Below, piece after piece: positions 1 to 4,876 of a stretch of 7,226 nucleotides of DNA (positions within the stretch are counted from its first letter, which is position 1; each line of letters starts with the position of its first letter). The notes under the pieces were generated by a model, which saw only the letters and a list, made by a program, of their open reading frames with translations, made no database searches and was not told where the DNA came from. Position numbers and translations under genes: made by a program. The stretch comes from an uncultured Verrucomicrobium sp. (lineage in GTDB: Bacteria; Verrucomicrobiota; Verrucomicrobiia; Methylacidiphilales; GAS474), in NCBI GenBank assembly GCA_903889845.1, contig CAISZB010000246.1:1-7226 (forward strand). Reading direction: 5' to 3'.

Positions 1-1
1 C

Positions 2-835
2 TCCCTCCACATCGAGAAATGGAAACCCGACGTCGCCATCTGCGACCGGGAATTCTTCCTCCCCTTCGCGGCGCAGAAATACAACCTCCCCTGCCTCTCC
101 GTCGATCATTCCCACGTCATGAAGGCCTGCACCTACCCGGTGCCGAAGGAAGAGCGCCTCTCCTGGCGCCTGGCCATGGCGAACGACTACCTCTTCTTCG
201 ACCGGACGCGGCACAACCTCATCGTCTCCTTCTTCCACCCGCCGCAGAAGGAACCCCGGAAGGGCTTCGTCGACGAGCTCTTCCCCGCCGTCGTCCGCGA
301 CGTGGTGAAGACCCGCACCCCCTCCGCCGGGGACCACATCTTCGTCTACCAGACCAGCCCCACCTTCGGCCGCCTCATCGCGACCCTGGGCAAGCTGAAG
401 CGGCCCGTCATCGTCTACGGCTTCCACAACGAGGACCTCACCGAGGGGAACATCACCTTCCGCGCCTACCACCCGGAGCGCATCCTCGACGACCTCGCCT
501 CCAGCGCCTACGCCGTCGTCAACGGCGGTCACAACCTCCTCTCCGAGGCCTTCTACTACGGCAAGCCCGCCCTCTGCTTCCCCGTCCGCACCCTCTTCGA
601 GCAGTTCATCAACGCCTGGCACGTCCGCGACCTCGGCTTCGGCGACTACTCGACGACGCAGGAACCGACCCCCGGCCTCTTCGCCGAATTCGAGGCCAAC
701 CTCGACCGCTACCGGACGAACGTGAAGGAAAACTTCCGCGAGGGGACCGACAACCTCGTCGCCCGGATGCGGCACCTCATCGAGAACCCCCGCCACATCG
801 CCCCCATCAATCCGGGCCATGGCGACGCCGCCTGA
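2..835 (+). CDS. GT-B glycosyltransferase, MurG/MJ1255-like (5'-truncated by window edge)
   Basis: Probable sugar transferase acting on a nucleotide-sugar donor at the cytoplasmic side of the membrane; donor and acceptor cannot be told. The reading frame is open to base 2, so the N-terminal acceptor domain is largely missing, and the ATG at 119 is internal rather than the true start. The visible part includes the hinge strand at 404-430 (RPVIVYGFHNED) and the C-terminal donor-binding signature NGGHNLLSEAFYYGKP at 521-568. This is followed by FPVRTLFEQFINAWHVRDLG (581-640), matching the pattern 'GG/AGF..SEA...GKP...P....EQ..NA..l..lG' of the Glyco_trans_1_3 (MJ1255/VC2487-like) and MurG-type families. 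The family call is from remembered motif patterns. The gene ends with TGA at 833-835, inside the next gene (17-base overlap), suggesting co-transcription and translational coupling. Confidence 0.8.
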   Translation, partial: SLHIEKWKPDVAICDREFFLPFAAQKYNLPCLSVDHSHVMKACTYPVPKEERLSWRLAMANDYLFFDRTRHNLIVSFFHPPQKEPRKGFVDELFPAVVRDVVKTRTPSAGDHIFVYQTSPTFGRLIATLGKLKRPVIVYGFHNEDLTEGNITFRAYHPERILDDLASSAYAVVNGGHNLLSEAFYYGKPALCFPVRTLFEQFINAWHVRDLGFGDYSTTQEPTPGLFAEFEANLDRYRTNVKENFREGTDNLVARMRHLIENPRHIAPINPGHGDAA

Positions 836-2096
836 GCCTGAGAGTCCGAATGTGAAAGTCGCCTACCTCTTCGTCACCTTCCCCGTCGCCTCGCAGACCT
901 TCCTCCAGCGGGAGATCCGGGGCGTGGCCGGAAGCGGGATCGAGGTCGAAGTCCATTCCATGTGGACGCCGCCTGGCACGCCGCCCTGGGAACCAGTCCC
1001 CGGCGTCACCCTCCACTCCCACGCCCCCGGCGAACTCTTCTCCCGACCCGACCTTATCGCCCTGGAAGCGCTGCGGCAGTTCGGCCACCTCCCCTACGGC
1101 CTCGGCCAGGCCCTCGCCCACCCGCCCCGCTCCGGCGACGCGCTGAAGCACACCCTCCTCGGCACCCTCTTCGCCCTGCGCCACGCCGCCGCCTTCCGAC
1201 AAGCGGGCTACAACCTGATCCACGGCGCCTGGGCCACCGGTCCGGCGACCGCCGCCGCGCTGCTCGGCACGTTCTGCGGGCTCCCTTTCAGCTTCGGCGC
1301 CCACGCCTACGACGTCCACCGCCACGGCGGCGATCCCTTCCTCGTCGAAAAACTGAAACACGCCGCCCTCGTCCACACGACGACGCAGATGAACGTCGAT
1401 CACCTTTCCGGCCTCGTCCCGGAGGCGCGAGAAAAAATCGTCCTCGCCCGGCGCGGCCTCGTTACCCTGCCGCCGCTGGAAGACCTCGCCGCCCGCTCGC
1501 CGATCCCGAAGGCAGGCCCCGTCCGCATCGTCTCCGTCGGGCGCCTCGTCCCGAAGAAAGGCCAGGCCAGCCAGATCGAGGCCGTGGCCCGGCTCCGCAA
1601 GGAAGGGATCGCCGCCACCCTCCGGATCATCGGGGAAGGCCCCCTGCGGGACGACCTCGCCGCCCTCGCCCGCTCCCTCGGCATCGCTGATGCCGTAACC
1701 CTCGCCGGGCACCTGCCGGAAAGCGCCGTCCGCGAGGAATACCGCCAGGCCGACCTCTTCTGCCATTCCGGCATCGTCGACAAGGAAGGAGACCGCGACG
1801 GTCTCCCGAACGTGATCCCGGAGGCCATGGCCCACGGCCTCCCCGTCGTCTCCAGCGACGCGGCAGGGACGACCGAGGCGATCCACGACGGGAAAACGGG
1901 ATTGATCGCCCCAGGCGGCACGCCCGAGGCCATCGCGGCGGCGGTAAAACAACTGGCGGGAAACGAGGCCCTCTGCGCCACGATCCGCGCGAACGCCCGG
2001 GCCTGGGTCGAGGAAAACTTCCTGGTCTCGAAGAACGCGGCGAAGCTCGCCGCAGGATTCCGAAACGTCGCCGCCGCTCCTTCGGCTATTTCTTAA
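819..2096 (+). CDS. GT4-family glycosyltransferase, WcaL/AmsK-like
   Basis: Retaining GT-B glycosyltransferase, probably adding a sugar to a lipid-linked polysaccharide or glycolipid intermediate at the cytoplasmic membrane face. It has 425 residues, a usual length. The N-terminal Rossmann strand and family-typical segment KVAYLFVTFPVASQTFLQRE lies at 13-32, and the acceptor-side motif FSFGAHAYDVH at 157-167. The donor domain shows VGRLVPKKG (240-248; R242 and K247 as phosphate-binding candidates), GEGPLRDDL (272-280), and DGLPNVIPEAMAHGLPVVSS (327-346). The last is the E-x7-E motif with D327 in the first position and E335 in the second, a variant common in colanic-acid-type GT4 enzymes. The ATG at 819 overlaps the upstream gene; a GTG at 852 (residue 12) would start the protein at MKVAYLF, exactly where relatives usually begin, and may be the true start. 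Neither start has a strong Shine-Dalgarno. It ends in TAA, overlapping the convergent gene's end. Confidence 0.9.
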   Translation: MATPPEPESPNVKVAYLFVTFPVASQTFLQREIRGVAGSGIEVEVHSMWTPPGTPPWEPVPGVTLHSHAPGELFSRPDLIALEALRQFGHLPYGLGQALAHPPRSGDALKHTLLGTLFALRHAAAFRQAGYNLIHGAWATGPATAAALLGTFCGLPFSFGAHAYDVHRHGGDPFLVEKLKHAALVHTTTQMNVDHLSGLVPEAREKIVLARRGLVTLPPLEDLAARSPIPKAGPVRIVSVGRLVPKKGQASQIEAVARLRKEGIAATLRIIGEGPLRDDLAALARSLGIADAVTLAGHLPESAVREEYRQADLFCHSGIVDKEGDRDGLPNVIPEAMAHGLPVVSSDAAGTTEAIHDGKTGLIAPGGTPEAIAAAVKQLAGNEALCATIRANARAWVEENFLVSKNAAKLAAGFRNVAAAPSAIS

Positions 2097-3303
2097 GCGC
2101 GACGCCGTTCTTCTTGCAGGCGGCCTTCAGCGTCTCGACGAAGCGTTCCAGCTCCTCCTTCGTGTGGAGGGAGGAAACGGCAGTGCGGATCAGGTCCTTC
2201 CCGGCGGGGACGCCCGGGGCGATCGACATGACGGTGAAGAAACCAGCATCCCACAGCGCCTTCCAGACCAGGTAACACTTCTCCTTGTTCCCGATGACAA
2301 TCGGGACGGCGGGCGTCGGGCTCTCCCAGTAATCGAGCCCGGCCTGGTCGAGGAGCTGGCGGTAATGGGCGGCATTCGCCTGGACCCGCTCCTGGTGCTC
2401 CGGCTCCGCCTGCATCACGCGCAGGGCGGCGAGGCTGGCGGCGGCGGCGGGCGGCGTGAGGGCCGCGCTGAAGATGATCTGGCGGCACGAACTGCGGAGG
2501 TATTCGATCGTGGCCTTGCTCCCGGCCATGAAGCCGCCGGTGCTGGCCAGCGATTTCGAAAAGCTGCCGACGAGGAGGTCGGCCTTCCCCGACGCGCCGA
2601 AGTGGTCGCAGACACCGCGCCCGTTCCGCCCGAAGACGCCGAAGCCGTGCGCGTCGTCGACGAGGAGGAAGGCGCCGTGCTTCTCCGCCAGCTCGACGAG
2701 TTCCGGGATCGGCGCGAGGTGGCCCTCCATCGAGTAGACGCCGTCGACGGCGATCAGCTTCGGCTGCTTCGGGTCGAGGCCCTCCAGGAGCGCGCGAAGG
2801 GAAGCCATGTCCCCGTGGGTGAAGCGCTCGATGTCGGCGCCGGAAAGCTGCGCCCCGTCCCAGAGGGAGGAATGGATGCTCTTGTCGACGATGAGGGCGT
2901 CCCCGCGCCGCGCCAGGGCGGCGAGGCTTCCCTGGCAGGCCAGGTACCCGGCGACGATGACGTGGCAGGCCTCGGTCCCCAGGAAAGCGGCCATCTCCTC
3001 CTCCAACTCCTGGTGGTAGCCGCGGGAGCCGTTGGCGAGGCGGGAGCCGCAGGAACTAGTCCCCCACTCGGCGGCGGCCCGCTGCGAGGCCTCGACCACC
3101 TTCGGGTGCTGGCTCAGGCCCAGGTACTCGTTGCTGCTCATCATGAGCATCTTCTTCCCCTCCACCTGGAGGTGGAGCCCCTCGACGGCGTCGACGGTGT
3201 GGTAGAAGGGGTCGTACTTGAGCCGCAGCTTCGTGTTGACGTCGTCCTCGATCCGGTCGTGGATCGGACGGGACTTCTGGGTGGAGAACAGGGTGGAAAG
3301 CAT
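2086..3303 (-). CDS. PLP-dependent alpha-oxoamine synthase (serine palmitoyltransferase / KBL / AONS family)
   Basis: Condenses an amino acid with an acyl-CoA or acyl-ACP with loss of CO2; fold type I aminotransferase, cytosolic. It has 405 residues, close to the family's roughly 385-420. Landmarks: SNEYLGLSQHP (57-67), GSRLANGSRGYHQELE (86-101), H144 in DKSIHSSLWDG expected to stack on the PLP ring, VDGVYSMEG (186-194), VDDAHGFGVFGRNGRG (215-230) with D216 and H219 binding PLP, and GSFSKSLASTGGF (246-258) with K250 as the Schiff-base lysine. The SFSKSLAS-GGF context and the C-terminal PGVPAGKDLIRTAVSSLHT (363-381) resemble bacterial serine palmitoyltransferase or capnine-synthase-like proteins. 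Biotin synthase (AONS) and glycine C-acetyltransferase (KBL) remain possible; no biotin or threonine-degradation gene is visible. The ATG at 3303 has no Shine-Dalgarno (pyrimidine-rich leader), and no in-frame start exists between it and the end of the preceding gene. Last gene of the minus-strand run. Confidence 0.88.
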   Translation of the reverse strand: MLSTLFSTQKSRPIHDRIEDDVNTKLRLKYDPFYHTVDAVEGLHLQVEGKKMLMMSSNEYLGLSQHPKVVEASQRAAAEWGTSSCGSRLANGSRGYHQELEEEMAAFLGTEACHVIVAGYLACQGSLAALARRGDALIVDKSIHSSLWDGAQLSGADIERFTHGDMASLRALLEGLDPKQPKLIAVDGVYSMEGHLAPIPELVELAEKHGAFLLVDDAHGFGVFGRNGRGVCDHFGASGKADLLVGSFSKSLASTGGFMAGSKATIEYLRSSCRQIIFSAALTPPAAAASLAALRVMQAEPEHQERVQANAAHYRQLLDQAGLDYWESPTPAVPIVIGNKEKCYLVWKALWDAGFFTVMSIAPGVPAGKDLIRTAVSSLHTKEELERFVETLKAACKKNGVALKK

Positions 3304-3349
3304 CGGAGGGAAAAAAGGAGCGGATGGAAAAGCTGCTACAATCCTACAA

Positions 3350-3760
3350 TCAGGGCTTCGGAGTCAATCCCTGCCAGGGGATCTTGTGCCGGGAGGCGTA
3401 CGCGGCCAGTTCGGCCTGGCGCGAGTTCAAGACGGCGAGGACGATGGCCGTGTCGTCGGAGTGGACCTCGGAACGCATCTCGCCCGCCAGGAGGTCGACG
3501 TGCTTGTGGACGTAGAGGAGGACGAAGGCCGCCTCGGCCACCACGACGTAAGGAATCTGATCGTCAACGCCTTCGGCAAAATCTTCCAGGAGGCCGGCGA
3601 GGAACTCCAACTGGTCGAAAAGATGGGGCGATCCGGGGGCCGAAATCTGGGTGAACTCCACTTTCATGAGGGGGAGTTTCAGGAGCAGCGCCTTCACCGC
3701 GGCGGGAGTCACCCGCACGGCTTGCTTTTTCACATATTCGACGCTTTCCGGCATGCCCAT
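3350..3760 (-). CDS. Small conserved-looking protein, possibly diverged DUF1232/YkvA-like
   Basis: A 136-residue protein of unknown function. The frame is supported by its place in the minus-strand run, a GAGG ribosome-binding site at 3769-3772 (8 bases before ATG) and ordinary amino acid composition. The central part, from LFDQLEFLAGLLEDFAEGVD (47-66) through PYVVVAEAAFVLLYVHKHVD (69-88), reads as two hydrophobic helices. It is followed by an acidic DD pair (101-102) and IVLAVLNSRQAELAAYA (105-121). The order 'llY...vDl......DD..vv..vl' recalls the DUF1232/YkvA family, but the usual proline-rich SPxDLIPD core is absent (HKHVDLLAGE here), so this is only a weak inference. No signal peptide is seen. 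Met3 (3754) is an alternative start, but the GAGG spacing favours 3760. The start codon is buried in a strong potential hairpin. It lies 64 bases after the OmpA-domain gene and 46 bases before the alpha-oxoamine synthase gene. Confidence 0.75.
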   Translation of the reverse strand: MGMPESVEYVKKQAVRVTPAAVKALLLKLPLMKVEFTQISAPGSPHLFDQLEFLAGLLEDFAEGVDDQIPYVVVAEAAFVLLYVHKHVDLLAGEMRSEVHSDDTAIVLAVLNSRQAELAAYASRHKIPWQGLTPKP

Positions 3761-3787
3761 TTCTTAAGCCTCGAAATCGGGCATGCC
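3750..3787 (-). promoter_or_regulatory. Inverted repeat/RNA hairpin spanning the ribosome-binding site and start codon of the small gene
   Basis: Arms GGCATGCCCATTTC (3750-3763) and GAAATCGGGCATGCC (3773-3787) pair over 14 bp with one bulged base (3778) and a 9-base loop (3764-3772). Read as minus-strand mRNA, the loop starts with GAGG, the ribosome-binding site, while the AUG (3760-3758) lies inside the stem, so folding would hide the start codon. Each arm also holds the self-complementary octamer GGCATGCC, the two copies being 30 bp apart, so a dimeric DNA-binding protein is an alternative reader. The repeat is seen directly; any regulatory role is inference. There is no U-tract after it on either strand, so it is not a standard intrinsic terminator. 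Confidence 0.6.
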
Positions 3788-3824
3788 AAGCCCAATTCGG
3801 AAAAACATTCCGTTAGGAAAATAA

Positions 3825-4874
3825 TTAGGGGGAGGAAAGCGCCCGAACCACGATCTCGACCCTGCGGTTTTTCTGCTGCTGCTCGATCGTCCCCGTGGTG
3901 GGGACGACGGGACGGGTCGCGCCGAAGCCCTTCGCGGAGACGGAGAACTTCGTCTCCGCCAGCCGTTGCCGGAACCATGCCTGGACGGCGGCGGCGCGGT
4001 CCAGGCTCAGCTTCTGGTTGTAGTCGTCCTTGCCGAAGGAATCGGTGAAGCCGTCGACCTCGACGTCGGCCCGGAAGTATTTCGCGACGTAGGCCAGGGC
4101 CTGGCCCAGCACCGCCTCGGCCCCGGGCCGGAGCTGGGCGGAGTCGAAGTCGAAAAGGATGTCGGTCGGCAGCGTCAGGACGACGGGCTGGGGCAGGTTC
4201 GGGTTGAGGGTCGGCGGCGGGGTGCGGAACTGGAGGCCGATCTGCTCCGGCGTCGGCAGCGCGGAGGGCGCGGGCACCGGGTCCCCTCCCCGGCCCTGGC
4301 CGGGCAGGCTCGCCCCGATGGCGGAGGGATTCCCCGCCGTCGGGAGGCCCGCCGCCGTCGCCGCCGGGATGCCGGGCGTCGTCGGCGCCAGGGTGAACTT
4401 CGAGACCTCCGCGTCGAGCTTCGCATGGTCGTCGAAGGCGTAGGGGCTGACCGAGGCGGGCGGCGCCGGGACGACGGGGGTGAAGGCGGGGACGCTTCCC
4501 GGCCCCTCGACGGGGAGCGCGGTGGAAGGCGAGGGCGCCCCCAGCAGACCGTGGTCGACCATCTGCGGGGAAGGCTCCGGCAGGCGGGCCGGGGCGCTCT
4601 GCGTCATCTGCGGCGGGGGCGGGACGGGTGTCGGCGGAGCCTGATCGACGGCGCTCGGCGGGATCTCCACCCGCTTCACCTGCGTCGGCTTCGTCATCCG
4701 GTTTTTCTCCGCCGGGATCGCCAGATGGCCGACGCGGAGGGTGCCGGAGTAGTAGAAGAAGGCCCCGTGGAGGAGGAGGGAAACGGCGAGCGCGGCGGGG
4801 ACGAACCACCGCTTCCCCCCGATCGCGGGAGGACGCCAGAAAGCGGAAGAAAAGGAGGAGGCGACGGGAACCAT
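3825..4874 (-). CDS. TonB/TolA-type anchored protein with C-terminal OmpA-like peptidoglycan-binding domain
   Basis: A 349-residue envelope protein. Order of parts: a short basic cytoplasmic N-terminus; one transmembrane helix at about 24-42, with S32 and H36 in VSLLLHG giving the S-x3-H signature of TonB's energised helix; a long proline/alanine-rich periplasmic linker (about 70-235, including PTPVPPPP at 81-88); and an OmpA/Pal/MotB C-terminal domain (about 237-346). In that domain ILFDFDSAQLRP (239-250) opens the fold. D278 in GFTDSFG and R293 in LDRAAAV have the 15-residue spacing of the diaminopimelate-binding Asp/Arg pair known from OmpA, and NRRVEI (336-341) closes it. It probably sits in the inner membrane and reaches to peptidoglycan. 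It lacks a lipobox, so it is not a Pal lipoprotein, and has no TonB C-terminal domain. The start has GGAG 7 bases upstream. It begins 2 bases after the TPR gene stops, so the two are surely co-transcribed. Confidence 0.85.
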   Translation of the reverse strand: MVPVASSFSSAFWRPPAIGGKRWFVPAALAVSLLLHGAFFYYSGTLRVGHLAIPAEKNRMTKPTQVKRVEIPPSAVDQAPPTPVPPPPQMTQSAPARLPEPSPQMVDHGLLGAPSPSTALPVEGPGSVPAFTPVVPAPPASVSPYAFDDHAKLDAEVSKFTLAPTTPGIPAATAAGLPTAGNPSAIGASLPGQGRGGDPVPAPSALPTPEQIGLQFRTPPPTLNPNLPQPVVLTLPTDILFDFDSAQLRPGAEAVLGQALAYVAKYFRADVEVDGFTDSFGKDDYNQKLSLDRAAAVQAWFRQRLAETKFSVSAKGFGATRPVVPTTGTIEQQQKNRRVEIVVRALSSP

Positions 4875-4876
4875 GC

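Noticed and set aside
19..855. Plus-strand frame overlapping the first glycosyltransferase
   Set aside because: The product is mostly Arg, Pro and Leu, typical of a shifted frame, whereas the frame starting at base 2 carries conserved glycosyltransferase motifs.
807..1952. Long minus-strand open frame (381 codons) opposite the GT4 gene
   Set aside because: Its product is low-complexity, rich in Gly, Asp, Glu and Arg with no domain motif. It mirrors a clearly recognisable glycosyltransferase in GC-rich DNA, where antisense frames often stay open.
2429..2457. GCG trinucleotide run
   Set aside because: It encodes a Pro/Ala-rich segment (PPAAAAS, residues 284-290) of the alpha-oxoamine synthase using the preferred GC-rich codons; no sign of an independent repeat element.
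2164..3654. Long plus-strand open frame (496 codons) opposite the alpha-oxoamine synthase and part of the small gene
   Set aside because: No recognisable domain and biased composition. It crosses the gap and two genes with good motif or context support on the other strand.
3798..3812. Possible terminator CGGAA-5-TTCCG after the OmpA-domain gene
   Set aside because: The stem is only 5 bp and no U-tract follows on the transcribed strand, so it is not supported as a terminator.
3934..3959. Perfect 9-bp inverted repeat (GCGGAGACG and its complement, 8-base loop)
   Set aside because: It lies inside the conserved OmpA-domain coding sequence. A repeat of this size is expected about once by chance in a GC-rich window of this length.
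4288..4305. CCCGGCC-CT-GGCCGGG inverted repeat
   Set aside because: It is within the Gly/Pro-rich linker coding region, the loop is too short for a good hairpin, and it is explained by GC-rich codons.
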